64,000 bases of DNA from Pedobacter jeongneungensis (GTDB taxonomy: Bacteria > Bacteroidota > Bacteroidia > Sphingobacteriales > Sphingobacteriaceae), in the NCBI RefSeq assembly GCF_000633455.1, contig NZ_AYMG01000013.1:62001-126000 (forward strand), in the 5' to 3' direction. Both the position numbers and the translations under genes were made by a program. The first letter of the stretch is position 1; the number at the start of each line of letters is the position of its first letter. The notes beneath the pieces are model-generated. The model made no database searches. It saw only the letters and a list, made by a program, of their open reading frames with translations, and was not told the origin of the DNA. Below are positions 26,720 to 35,105 of the stretch, in pieces.

Positions 26720-26840
26720 TAGTCAAGATCAGATTTGTCTTTATACTTATGTCTTGCTACTTGTGTCTTACTACTTCTGTCTTTAGTCTTTCCGCTTTCA
26801 CCTTTAATTTTTTGTTACTAGCTTTGATCTTACCTTAAAC
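26720..26840. other. Low-complexity intergenic string of 'TAGTCTT / TGTCTTACTAC' words
   Basis: The gap before the MmcQ-like gene holds degenerate repeated words (CTTATGTCTTGCTACTTGTG, TCTTACTACTTCTGTC, TTTAGTCTTTCC). Similar strings are at 14680-14702, 25820-25868 and 63372-63510. No gene or hairpin is evident. Confidence 0.5.
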
Positions 26841-26847
26841 CCTAAAT

Positions 26848-27186
26848 ATGGATATCGAATCTTTCAGAGAATATTGTTTAAGCTTGCCGGGCACCACCGA
26901 AGGCATGAAATGGGAACATTTATGTTTTATGATAGAAGAGAAGATTTATATCATCATTGCTATTGATGAGGGTAATCGTTTCTCCATAAAATGTAATCCC
27001 GATGAATTTGAGGAGCTTGCGGCCAGAGATGGCATTGCACAGGCCTATCACTTGGCGAAAGGGCAATGGATCCAGATCGAAAATTTGGAGGTGCTAAACG
27101 ATAGAGAATTAAAAAGCAGGGTAGCTGATTCGAGAGCGATGGTTTTGGCTAAATTACCGAAAAAAACGCAGGCAAAATACGTTTAG
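26848..27186 (+). CDS. MmcQ/YjbR-family protein
   Basis: This 112-residue protein has the compact MmcQ/YjbR fold: FREYCLSLPGTTEGMKWEH at the N-terminus, a strand pair near MIEEKIYIII, RFSIKCNPDEFEEL, and the C-terminal LKSRVADSRAMVLAKLPKK helix. The fold resembles a DNA-binding cyclic-phosphate-like domain, but members have no firmly assigned function. Length is normal. It is convergent with the DinB-like gene, whose stop lies 3 bases beyond this one. Confidence 0.85.
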   Translation: MDIESFREYCLSLPGTTEGMKWEHLCFMIEEKIYIIIAIDEGNRFSIKCNPDEFEELAARDGIAQAYHLAKGQWIQIENLEVLNDRELKSRVADSRAMVLAKLPKKTQAKYV

Positions 27187-27189
27187 GCA

Positions 27190-27654
27190 TTATACCAATT
27201 TCTTTAATGCCATGATGTAACCAATGTGCATCCCTTCGTGGAAGGGTACAAAATTTATGGCATCCTCTATGGTGTTTAATTTCATGCCGTAGCGTTTATC
27301 CCATGGATCGAATTGTATGAAAATACCATTTGCATAATCTGCTGCCAAACGATCCATACTGTTTAAAAGCACCTCGAAAATCAAATCAATTTCTTCTTTT
27401 TCGATAAAATGATCTGGTTTTGTTCCGCTTAAAAATAGAGAAAAGTAATTTTCTTCAATAGTTACGGCTAAACCTGACCGTACATAACAAAGGTTTTGCT
27501 GGGCCGCGGTGAGGTGTGCAATATTCCAGATGATGTTATTGTTAAAACCCTCAGGAATTTTATTCAATTGTTCAGTGCTTAAATCTTTTACGAGTGTTAA
27601 AACGAAAGCCCTGGTGTTTTTGATCTGGGCGATGGTAGCTAATGTATCGGGCAT
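27190..27654 (-). CDS. DinB-like four-helix protein
   Basis: This 154-residue protein is predicted to be a four-helix bundle of the DinB/YfiT superfamily. The three metal-binding histidines are likely in NIAHLTAAQQ near the second helix and in HEGMHIGYI near the C-terminus. Members of the superfamily include metal-dependent thiol-transferases and damage-induced proteins, but this branch has no assigned reaction. It starts 5 bases after the stop codon of the DUF2625 gene and is co-transcribed with it. Confidence 0.82.
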   Translation of the reverse strand: MPDTLATIAQIKNTRAFVLTLVKDLSTEQLNKIPEGFNNNIIWNIAHLTAAQQNLCYVRSGLAVTIEENYFSLFLSGTKPDHFIEKEEIDLIFEVLLNSMDRLAADYANGIFIQFDPWDKRYGMKLNTIEDAINFVPFHEGMHIGYIMALKKLV

Positions 27655-27659
27655 TTAGA

Positions 27660-28439
27660 TTATTGTTTCGGCGCTTGCTTTTTCATTTCTTCCTCATTCT
27701 TAAACTCTTTCGATTTCATGATATTGAATTTGTACATATCTTCAGTGTTAACCAGTTTTCGGGTACATTTTTCAATATCGGTACCTTCCTGCCACAAATA
27801 CGGGCGAAAACTATAAGTTTTGGATCCATCTAAATTACCAATATACTGGTTCCAGGAACTCCAGCGCAGGCCTTTGTAAAATTTAGAAAGGTCGCTATCG
27901 AAGCAAAAAACAAGAAATTCGCCGTAACCTGCACCCAGTGGCTGCCAGGTTAAACTGTTTGGTTCAAGGTAGTATACATTTTTAATGTCTTTACCCAAAC
28001 CGCCATAATTAATGGCAAAGAAACCGCCAACCGCGTCATCGGCAATTAACAGGTAGGGCATATTATCTCCATATTCCTCAAGCGTTTTTCCTTTGTTCCA
28101 TTCGGCAATGTTACGGTTCAGTTTTTCGCTGCCCGAACCTAAAATCCTGATCCAGCCATTATCTACTAAAATGCCGCCTGTATTATAAATTACCGATCCC
28201 AATGTGGCATAAGTGGTCATTTGTGCGTGATATAAAACCTCTTTTGCCTTAGCCGAATCGACTGGTAATACTTCAACCTTGTTTTTTGCAGAATCGATCC
28301 ATTTTTTTACCAGTGGCCAGGCAGGGTCTGTTTTATCGATTAATTTTTCAATACTGATCAATTTATTCTCCTGAGCAAAACCTGTGAAAGAAAATAAAGT
28401 TAAACCGAGGATAAAGAGAGATTTGATTGGGCTTTTCAT
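27660..28439 (-). CDS. Secreted DUF2625-family protein
   Basis: From the ATG at 28439 this gives 259 residues with a signal peptide cleaved near FAQ; a TTG at 28463 would add eight residues. The DUF2625 core is recognisable by GGILVDNGWIRILGSG, LLIADDAVGGFFAINYGG and VYYLEPNSLTWQPLG. The family is widespread but unstudied. Cytoplasmic versions are common, so the exported form here is slightly unusual. It leads the two-gene run ending in the DinB-like gene. Confidence 0.8.
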   Translation of the reverse strand: MKSPIKSLFILGLTLFSFTGFAQENKLISIEKLIDKTDPAWPLVKKWIDSAKNKVEVLPVDSAKAKEVLYHAQMTTYATLGSVIYNTGGILVDNGWIRILGSGSEKLNRNIAEWNKGKTLEEYGDNMPYLLIADDAVGGFFAINYGGLGKDIKNVYYLEPNSLTWQPLGAGYGEFLVFCFDSDLSKFYKGLRWSSWNQYIGNLDGSKTYSFRPYLWQEGTDIEKCTRKLVNTEDMYKFNIMKSKEFKNEEEMKKQAPKQ

Positions 28440-28614
28440 TGAAGGATACTTATGTTTTTTCAAAGATAGAATGATAATTAAGAATTGTAGAAAGGAGTAG
28501 GATTAATTTTTGATACGGTAAAAGTATTGAGTTTAATTGTTTATTCGTGGGGACAAGAACCAAGGCGCGTAATTGTGTTAGAGAATGTAACCATTTCTGA
28601 TTCGTTTAATCGAG

Positions 28615-28700
28615 CAGTCGGATGTTACCATCTGACTGATTCTTCTAATATCTATAGATAATTGATACTTTCAATAAGTGTCAGATGTTACATCTGACAC
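28615..28700. repeat. Two related palindromes, CAGATG-TTA-CATCTG type
   Basis: CAGTCGGATG-TTAC-CATCTGACTG occupies 28615-28638, and GTGTCAGATG-TTA-CATCTGACAC, with perfect 10-bp arms, occupies 28678-28700. The two share the core TCNGATGTTA(C)CATCTGAC. They sit in a 402-base gene-free stretch; apart from these and the terminator at 28721 I see nothing in it. Confidence 0.7.
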
Positions 28701-28720
28701 CACAGCGAGATACTATTTAT

Positions 28721-28750
28721 AAAAAACGCCCCGAAAAAAATCGAGGCGTT
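28721..28750 (-). terminator. Intrinsic terminator of the M13 peptidase gene
   Basis: On the minus strand AACGCCTCG pairs with CGGGGCGTT (one mismatch) across an 8-base loop, followed by a run of T (complement of 28721-28726). It lies 92 bases beyond the peptidase stop codon. Confidence 0.78.
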
Positions 28751-28841
28751 CGTAATATAGGGATGATATAAATAATTAAATTTTAAAGCTGTGGGGAGAA
28801 AAGCCTTTCACCCTCCACCTTCCAGCCTGCCACCCTCAAAA

Positions 28842-30875
28842 CTACCACATTCTAATCCTATCTTCTGGTTTTTTATATAATTTATCACCAGGTTTAACAT
28901 CAAAAGCATTATACCAGGCGTCCATGTTAACCGGAGCACCAATGGTACGGTATGGACCTGGAGAGTGTGGATCGGTTTTAATTAACTGAGCAGCACTTTC
29001 TGGTAAAATATTGCCTCTCCAAACCTGTGCCCAGGCTAAGAAGAAACGCTGATCTGGCGTGAAACCATCAATTTTCTCGTTGCTCTGACCTTGTTTAGTC
29101 ATTTTGAAAGCCGTGTAAGCAGCATTTAAGCCACCTAAATCACCGATATTTTCGCCCATGGTTAATTTACCAATTACGTGCACAGTGTCTAATACAGTGT
29201 AACCATCAAACTGCTCGCCTAAAGCTTTGGTTTTAGCATCAAATTTAGCTTTGTCTTCCGCTGTCCACCAGTTTTTTAAGTTACCGGCAGCATCGTACTG
29301 GCTTCCGCTATCATCAAAACCATGGCTCATTTCGTGACCGATTACAGCACCAATACCACCATAATTAACCGCATCATCAGCATTTGGATCGAAGAAAGGG
29401 AATTGTAAAATCCCCGCAGGGAAAACAATTTCGTTTAAAGTTGGACTGTAATAAGCGTTAACGGTTGGAGGCGTCATACCAAAACGTTTACGGTCAACTG
29501 GTTTACCCAATTGATCAACCATTTCGTTGTAACCCCAAACACTTGCATTGCGTAAGTTTTGGAAATAGGTGCCTTTATTGATTGTTAAACCATCGTAGTT
29601 TTTCCATTTTTCAGGATAACCTACTTTAGGTGTAAATGCGTGTAGTTTAGCCAATGCTTTTTGCTTGGTTTCAGGGCTCATCCATTCTAAACCATTAATC
29701 CTGATTTCAAAAGCTTTACGAAGATTCACAATCATCTGGTTCATACGCTCCTTCGCTTCTGGTTTGAAATATTTAGCCACATAAAGCTGACCCAATAATT
29801 CGCCAATAGTGCCATCAGTTAAAGATGACATGCGTTGCCAACGTGGAGTTTGTACTTTCTGGCCAGTTTGAGCCTGTGTGAAAGCAAAACTTGCCTTAAC
29901 AAAAGGAGAACTTAAGCTTGATGCCGAACCTTTTAAAATGTTCCATTCCAAATAAGTTTTCCAATCTTCAACCGGAACCGATTTTAACATGCCATCTAAA
30001 CTTGCCATAAATTTAGGTGAAGAAACCAAAACCGTATCCTGACTTTTAATTTTGAATTTAGGTAGATAGGTAGTCCAGTTAATATCCGGTGTTTTTTTGT
30101 TTAATTCAGCAACAGTAAGTTTGTTATAAGTTGCGTAAGGATCACGCATCTCTAAACGACTCATCTGTGCCTCTGCAAATTGTTTCTCAATTTTATAAAC
30201 CGTTGCAGCTTTTTGTTTGGCCTCTTCAGGAGAACTTCCTGTTAAGGTAAATAAAGTAACCATGTAGGTATTATATGCCTCACGGATTTTAACACTACGG
30301 GCATCATCTTTCAAATAATAATCACGGTCGGGTAGGGTTGTGCCGCCCTGACCAATATTAACCATGTATTTATTTGCATTTTTGCGATCCTGGCCAACAC
30401 CTAAACCGAACATCCCGCCGCCTAAACCATTGGTTCTCATATAAGCAACCTGATCTAGAACACCTGGAATATCTTTAATTTGTCTCACTTTCGCTAAATC
30501 AGCTTTTATCGGCGTGTAACCTAATTTTTCAATGGTCACGCTGTCCATGGCAGCCGTGTAAAAATCGCCAACCCTGCGTTTTACTGAGCCTGCAGGTGCA
30601 GATTTATCTGCAGCAGCATCCTCTACCAAAGATTTTACAGCATTGATATTGAAATCGCGAAGTTCGTTAAACGAACCCCAACGTGTTTCTTTAGCAGGAA
30701 CAGGATTGTTTTTTACCCACGCACCACTTGCGTAGGTGTAGAAATCATCGCCTGGCTTAACGGATAAATCCATGTTGGCAGGATCGATAAATTTTTTTGT
30801 TTGTGCATTTGCAGAAAAGCCAGCAGCGACTATACCCAGTGCCGCAAAATATCTTTTCAAATTTTGGTATTTCAT
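28842..30875 (-). CDS. M13-family zinc metallopeptidase (PepO/neprilysin-like), secreted
   Basis: This 677-residue protein has a signal peptide (cleavage near ANAQ), the M13 N-terminal domain and the catalytic domain with HEMSH at 514-518. The third zinc ligand is probably E575 in GENIGDLGG. The motifs NAYYSPTLNEIVFPAGIL and the final PEDRIRMW are also typical. M13 enzymes cleave short peptides and work outside the cytoplasm. It is the only gene on its transcript, apart from a possible 28-codon ORF in the leader region. Confidence 0.94.
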   Translation of the reverse strand: MKYQNLKRYFAALGIVAAGFSANAQTKKFIDPANMDLSVKPGDDFYTYASGAWVKNNPVPAKETRWGSFNELRDFNINAVKSLVEDAAADKSAPAGSVKRRVGDFYTAAMDSVTIEKLGYTPIKADLAKVRQIKDIPGVLDQVAYMRTNGLGGGMFGLGVGQDRKNANKYMVNIGQGGTTLPDRDYYLKDDARSVKIREAYNTYMVTLFTLTGSSPEEAKQKAATVYKIEKQFAEAQMSRLEMRDPYATYNKLTVAELNKKTPDINWTTYLPKFKIKSQDTVLVSSPKFMASLDGMLKSVPVEDWKTYLEWNILKGSASSLSSPFVKASFAFTQAQTGQKVQTPRWQRMSSLTDGTIGELLGQLYVAKYFKPEAKERMNQMIVNLRKAFEIRINGLEWMSPETKQKALAKLHAFTPKVGYPEKWKNYDGLTINKGTYFQNLRNASVWGYNEMVDQLGKPVDRKRFGMTPPTVNAYYSPTLNEIVFPAGILQFPFFDPNADDAVNYGGIGAVIGHEMSHGFDDSGSQYDAAGNLKNWWTAEDKAKFDAKTKALGEQFDGYTVLDTVHVIGKLTMGENIGDLGGLNAAYTAFKMTKQGQSNEKIDGFTPDQRFFLAWAQVWRGNILPESAAQLIKTDPHSPGPYRTIGAPVNMDAWYNAFDVKPGDKLYKKPEDRIRMW

Positions 30876-30948
30876 TCGCTTAATAAGTTAGTATTTACTG
30901 CGAAATTTATGAAATACTAATCAATACTGAAACAATATATTAAGAATA

Positions 30949-31035
30949 TTACTTGTTAAACCAGTAGTAGATTTTTGCTAAGCCAAGACGTCTGATGAGT
31001 TCGGATGCTGAAAATGGGATTTTAATAGATTTCAT
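30949..31035 (-). CDS. Possible 28-codon ORF upstream of the M13 peptidase gene
   Basis: An ATG at 31035 opens a frame ending in TAA at 30949, encoding 28 residues: a basic N-terminus (MKSIKIPFSAS), a short helix-like ELIRRLGLAKI, then YYWFNK. It ends 73 bases before the peptidase start on the same strand, so it could be a leader ORF, a small protein or chance. The compact amphipathic composition is the only support besides position. Between here and the P-type ATPase gene there is otherwise only a palindromic repeat. Confidence 0.3.
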   Translation of the reverse strand: MKSIKIPFSASELIRRLGLAKIYYWFNK

Positions 31036-31180
31036 GATTTTTAAATCTTTTATACACTATTAACATTTTTTAACAAATTTTATTGTGTGCTTGTAAAAAT
31101 TATTGCTATTAAGAATGATTCGGGATAAACCATTTAATTTTCCATAAATTTGAATTTTAAAGGTTAGAAAATGAGTGTGC

Positions 31181-31258
31181 AGCGCTCCATCGGGTTTTTT
31201 AGTCCCGCCATTCGCTGTAGCCCCGATGAAAAATCGGGGGCTGTCGCTGCTGTCGGGT
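31181..31258. repeat. Dispersed repeat with nested hairpin, GCGCTCCATCGGG type
   Basis: GCGCTCC and AGTCCCGCCATTCGCTG are followed by the hairpin CCCCGAT-GAAAA-ATCGGGG (31221-31239). The words GCGCTCC and AGTCCCGCCA (in reverse) recur in the element at 40974-41166. It occupies the leader region of the P-type ATPase gene. Confidence 0.6.
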
Positions 31259-31332
31259 TTATTAACAGCATTTAAGGCGTTTGGCTTTTGATTACTAATC
31301 CCACAATAAATAATGTTTTAGCATATAATATA

Positions 31333-33324
31333 ATGAGCCATTCCCACGATAAAGAAGATAGCTGTTGCAGCAGTAAAGCACATGCTGCACCAAAACATAA
31401 CCACGATCATGCACATTCGCACGATGAGGGTGACGATCACGACCATGACCATGGTGGAGACCCATCTTCATTTAAAACCTATCTGCCAGCCATTATAACA
31501 TTGGCGATGCTGTTGATCGGAATTGCTTTCGATAATCTTTTTAAAGTTCCGGCATTTCAGATCATCAGACATTACTGGTACATTGTAGCTTATTTACCTG
31601 TAGGTATTCCGGTTTTACGTGAGGTTTGGGAAACTTTTAAAGCCAAAGATTTTTTTACCGAGTTTTCACTAATGTCTATCGCTACCATTGGTGCTTTTGC
31701 CATTGGTCAATATCCTGAAGGTGTAACGGTAATGCTTTTTTATACCATAGGCGAACTGTTTCAAATGGCTGCGGTAAACCGTGCAAAAAGAAACATCAAA
31801 GCTTTGCTCGATGTACGGGCCGATGTTGCGCATGTATTCCGCAATGGAAAATACGAGGCTATTAATCCTGAAAAGGTAGAAATCGGCGAAACCATTCAGG
31901 TTAAAGCAGGAGAGAAAATTCCTTTGGACGGTGAACTTATTAGCGATAAAAGCAGTTTCAATACGGCTGCATTAACGGGTGAGAGTAAACCGCGTACCAT
32001 TAATAAAGGTGAAGCCATTTTGGCCGGAATGCTCAATCTGGATAAAGTAATCGAAGTGAAAGTAACCAAGGTTTTTGCCGATAGCGCCTTATCGCGCATA
32101 TTGGAAATGGTTCAGAACGCCACTACACGTAAAGCTAAAACCGAACTTTTTATCCGCAAATTTGCAAAGATTTATACACCGATTGTTTTCTTTTTGGCGC
32201 TGGCACTGGTTACCATCCCGATTTTGGTTTTGGGCAGCGAATATCACTTTCAAACTTGGTTGTACCGTTCGCTGGTTTTTCTGGTAATTTCATGTCCCTG
32301 CGCTTTGGTTATTTCTATTCCGTTGGGTTATTTTGGCGGCATTGGTGCTGCATCGGCAAACGGCATTTTATTTAAGGGCTCTAATTTCCTCGATCTGATT
32401 ACCAAACTCAATACCGTGGTAATGGATAAAACGGGTACGCTTACCAAAGGTGTTTTTAGTGTACAGAAGATAGAAAGCAGTATTGATGAAAAGGAATTTT
32501 TGAACCTGCTAACTGCTGTTGAAGCTAAATCGACACATCCGATTGCCAAAGCAATTGTTGATTATGCTGGCAATAAAGAAATCCATCCCGCAGATAATAT
32601 CGAAGAGATAGCCGGAATGGGCTTAAAAGGAACCGTAAATGGTAAGGTTGTTTTAGCTGGAAATGTTAAACTACTGGAAAAATTTAACATTGGTTTTGAT
32701 GCTAAAATCAAAAATATTGAAGAAAGTATTGTCGTTGTAGCCGTTGATCAACAATATGTTGGTTATGTTTTAATTGCCGACGAGGTAAAAGAAGATGCTG
32801 CCGAAGCCATCAAACAGTTGCATGAAAACGGAATAAAACAGGTGGTGATGTTGAGCGGCGATAAAACGACCATTGTTAAAAAAGTAGCTTCAGGTTTAGG
32901 TATCGATACTTACTATGGCGATTTACTGCCCGAAGATAAAGTGGCCCGGTTAGAAGAAATCAAAAAAGATAAAACAAAGGTGGTGGCATTTGTAGGCGAT
33001 GGCATAAATGATACCCCTGTTTTGGCCATCAGCGATATTGGTATCGCGATGGGTGCAATGGGAAGTGATGCTGCTATTGAAACAGCTGATGTGGTCATCC
33101 AAACCGATCAGCCTTCTAAAATTGCAATTGCCATTAAAATTGGTAAAGCCACCAAAAATGTGGTTGTCCAGAATATTGTATTGGCATTCGCGGTAAAAGC
33201 AATCGTCTTAATTTTAGGTGCAGGGGGCATAGCAACCATGTGGGAAGCTGTTTTTGCCGATGTTGGTGTAGCACTTTTGGCTATTTTAAATGCAGTAAGG
33301 ATACAGAAAATGAAGTTTTTTTAA
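31333..33324 (+). CDS. P1B-type heavy-metal ATPase (zinc/cadmium/lead exporter type)
   Basis: From the ATG at 31333 this 663-residue ATPase has a His/Asp-rich N-terminus with a CC pair (residues 1-43) in place of a folded HMA domain. It has TGES (215-218), the metal site CPC (321-323), the phosphorylated D365 in DKTGTLTKG, the HP motif in THPIAKAIV, and GDGINDTPVLA. The CPC motif with the His-rich tail suits the P1B-2 group exporting Zn, Cd or Pb. An upstream in-frame codon at 31288 would add 15 residues and is unlikely. No metal-responsive regulator is adjacent. Confidence 0.9.
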   Translation: MSHSHDKEDSCCSSKAHAAPKHNHDHAHSHDEGDDHDHDHGGDPSSFKTYLPAIITLAMLLIGIAFDNLFKVPAFQIIRHYWYIVAYLPVGIPVLREVWETFKAKDFFTEFSLMSIATIGAFAIGQYPEGVTVMLFYTIGELFQMAAVNRAKRNIKALLDVRADVAHVFRNGKYEAINPEKVEIGETIQVKAGEKIPLDGELISDKSSFNTAALTGESKPRTINKGEAILAGMLNLDKVIEVKVTKVFADSALSRILEMVQNATTRKAKTELFIRKFAKIYTPIVFFLALALVTIPILVLGSEYHFQTWLYRSLVFLVISCPCALVISIPLGYFGGIGAASANGILFKGSNFLDLITKLNTVVMDKTGTLTKGVFSVQKIESSIDEKEFLNLLTAVEAKSTHPIAKAIVDYAGNKEIHPADNIEEIAGMGLKGTVNGKVVLAGNVKLLEKFNIGFDAKIKNIEESIVVVAVDQQYVGYVLIADEVKEDAAEAIKQLHENGIKQVVMLSGDKTTIVKKVASGLGIDTYYGDLLPEDKVARLEEIKKDKTKVVAFVGDGINDTPVLAISDIGIAMGAMGSDAAIETADVVIQTDQPSKIAIAIKIGKATKNVVVQNIVLAFAVKAIVLILGAGGIATMWEAVFADVGVALLAILNAVRIQKMKFF

Positions 33325-33433
33325 TGGGTTAATTGTTTAAATTGATTAACTGATATAGGAGCATTCAAACTAAAGCGTTGATTTTATTGATCATTAGTTC
33401 ATTAGCCATTGGTTGATGTGCTAGTTGCTTATT

Positions 33434-33469
33434 GTGAGCTGGTTCCGGATGATGTTTTGAGGATGTGTA
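33434..33469 (+). pseudogene. Vestige of a third Uma2 gene (3' end only)
   Basis: GTGAGCTGGTTCCGGATGATGTTTTGAGGATGTGTAA aligns with the 3' end of the first Uma2 gene, which encodes DDVFEDV and stop. One T is missing, so the frame is broken. The following 40 or so bases, up to the next start codon, are nearly identical to those between the two intact genes. An upstream copy has therefore been lost except for its tail. Confidence 0.65.
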
Positions 33470-33504
33470 AAATAATTTATCACTTTCAATACTAAGCAAT
33501 TTAG

Positions 33505-33512
33505 TATATTTG
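33505..33512 (+). promoter_or_regulatory. TATATTTG box 3 bases before the first Uma2 start codon
   Basis: TATATTTG fits the Bacteroidota -7 box TAnnTTTG, and the ATG at 33516 follows after 3 bases. If used, it would give a leaderless mRNA. The same box and spacing recur at 34189-34196. No good TTTG lies 19-21 bases upstream. Confidence 0.4.
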
Positions 33513-33515
33513 GTT

Positions 33516-34154
33516 ATGTCGAAAAAAACAGTTCCATATCCAGTCCTAGATGAAATCGATGAACCTGTTAGGCAGTTCAATGAACTTGATGCTTCATTAA
33601 CTTACAGCTACGCTAACTATTTAAACTGGCTTTTCCCTGAAAGGGTAGAGCTAATTGCAGGTAGAATCTTTAAGATGAGTCCTGCGCCATCAAGCGTTCA
33701 TCAAGTGGTAGTAGGTAATATATTTCTTAAATTGGGTAACTTTCTTGATAAACAACCTTGCAAAGTCTTTATTTCTCCATTTGACGTTCGCTTTCCAAAG
33801 GAAAGTAACAGCGATAAATCTATTTTTACCGTTTTACAGCCCGATATCTTTGTAGTCTGTGATAGAAACAAAATTGATGCCCGTGGTTGTGTAGGCGCAC
33901 CCGATCTTGTTGTAGAGGTTTTGTCCCCAGGCAATACCAAAATGGAGCTGCTTCATAAATACCGTGTTTACGAAGAATTTGGTGTTAAAGAATATTGGGT
34001 GGTGAGCCAAAGTGATCAGAATATTTTAATTTACACCTTAAATGATATCGGTAAATTCCAACCCTCTAAAATATTTACCCTAAGCGAAAAAATTACTTCA
34101 ACTGTATTGCCCGGTTTTGAACTGGCATTAGATGATGTATTTGAAGATGTGTAA
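33516..34154 (+). CDS. Uma2-family (DUF820) PD-(D/E)XK nuclease-fold protein, copy 1
   Basis: This 212-residue protein has the Uma2 core: VLQPDIFVVCD, then GAPDLVVEVLSPGNTKMELL, then KYRVYEEFGVKEYWVV. Together these supply the acidic and lysine residues of a PD-(D/E)XK active site. Uma2 proteins are abundant in cyanobacteria and Bacteroidota and are assumed to be endonuclease-like, with no settled role. It starts at 33516 (a TTG two codons earlier is in frame). The next gene is a close paralogue starting 45 bases downstream, and a vestige of a third copy lies just upstream. Confidence 0.88.
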   Translation: MSKKTVPYPVLDEIDEPVRQFNELDASLTYSYANYLNWLFPERVELIAGRIFKMSPAPSSVHQVVVGNIFLKLGNFLDKQPCKVFISPFDVRFPKESNSDKSIFTVLQPDIFVVCDRNKIDARGCVGAPDLVVEVLSPGNTKMELLHKYRVYEEFGVKEYWVVSQSDQNILIYTLNDIGKFQPSKIFTLSEKITSTVLPGFELALDDVFEDV

Positions 34155-34188
34155 AATAATTTATCACTTTTAATACTAAGCAATTTAG

Positions 34189-34196
34189 TATATTTG
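34189..34196 (+). promoter_or_regulatory. TATATTTG box before the second Uma2 start codon
   Basis: TATATTTG at 34189-34196 precedes the ATG at 34200 by 3 bases, within a segment of about 50 bases nearly identical to that before copy 1. The duplication unit therefore carried its own upstream region. Confidence 0.4.
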
Positions 34197-34199
34197 GGT

Positions 34200-34841
34200 A
34201 TGTTGAAAAAAACAGTTCCATATCCAGTACCAGATGAAATCGATGAACCTGTTAGGCAGTTCAATGAACTTGATGTATCATTAACCTATAGCTATTCTAA
34301 CTATTTAAACTGGCTTTTCCCTGAAAGGGTTGAGCTGATTGCAGGTAAAATCTTTAAAATGAGTCCTGCGCCATCAAGGGTGCACCAAGGAGTTTCTATT
34401 AATTTGTTAAATCCAATAATCAATTTTTTAAAAGGTAAACCCTGTAAGGTTTATGCAGCGCCTTTTGATGTCCGTTTTCCAAAGGAAAGCAAAGCGGATA
34501 AAGATGTATTTACGGTTCTCCAACCAGATATCTGCGTGATCTGTGATAAAAGCAAACTTGATGCGCGTGGCTGTATCGGTGCGCCTGATCTGGTAGTCGA
34601 AATCTTATCACCAGGCAATACCAAAATGGAACTGCTTCATAAATACCGTGTTTATGAAGAATTTGGCGTTAAAGAATATTGGGTGGTGAGCCAGAGCGAC
34701 CAAAATATTTTGATTTATACCCTAAACGATATCGGTAAATTTCAGCCCTCTAAAATATTTACCCTAAGCGAAAAAATTTCGTCAACAGTATTGCCAGGTT
34801 TTGAACTGGCTTTAGATGATGTTTTTGATGACGTAGAGTAA
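34200..34841 (+). CDS. Uma2-family (DUF820) PD-(D/E)XK nuclease-fold protein, copy 2
   Basis: This 213-residue paralogue of the preceding gene has the same motifs: VLQPDICVICD, GAPDLVVEILSPGNTKMELL and KYRVYEEFGVKEYWVV. The first about 55 and last about 95 residues are almost identical to copy 1. The middle, after PAPSRVHQ to KPCKVYAAPFDV, differs strongly (GVSINLLNPIINFLKG against VVVGNIFLKLGNFLDK). This patchwork suggests either gene conversion at the ends or diversifying change in the centre. Both copies are intact. Confidence 0.88.
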   Translation: MLKKTVPYPVPDEIDEPVRQFNELDVSLTYSYSNYLNWLFPERVELIAGKIFKMSPAPSRVHQGVSINLLNPIINFLKGKPCKVYAAPFDVRFPKESKADKDVFTVLQPDICVICDKSKLDARGCIGAPDLVVEILSPGNTKMELLHKYRVYEEFGVKEYWVVSQSDQNILIYTLNDIGKFQPSKIFTLSEKISSTVLPGFELALDDVFDDVE

Positions 34842-34898
34842 GCGTTTTATGAAACTGTACGTTGATTCTTGTCTTGCACGAACTAATGTTTCTAAACC

Positions 34899-34941
34899 TG
34901 ATTGACGTAGTAGTTCCTACTTCACGTCGGTACTACAATCA
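34899..34941. repeat. Nested palindrome upstream of valS
   Basis: TGATTG (34899-34904) and CAATCA (34936-34941) enclose GACGTAGTAG...CTACTTCACGTC, an inner stem with a 2-base bulge. It may be a degenerate member of a dispersed element or a terminator for the Uma2 transcript, though no T run follows. Confidence 0.5.
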
Positions 34942-35058
34942 AAAAGCAGGACTAAATAAAATGAAATGCTGAATCTGCTTTCCAAAAAAACCAACACCCC
35001 TTATCTTCCAAATACGCTGATTGAAGTTTGGCTGCTTTAGTCTTTAAGCTTGCTTGGC

Positions 35059-35089
35059 TTTGGTCTTTCAGCTTAATTAGCTATTTTTG
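35059..35089 (+). promoter_or_regulatory. Bacteroidota-type promoter of valS
   Basis: TTTG (35059-35062), a 19-base spacer and TATTTTTG (35082-35089) form an exact TTTG-N19-TAnnTTTG promoter. Transcription would begin near 35094, about 12 bases before the ATG at 35106. Confidence 0.75.
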
Positions 35090-35105
35090 AACTTTTAATA
35101 CATTC

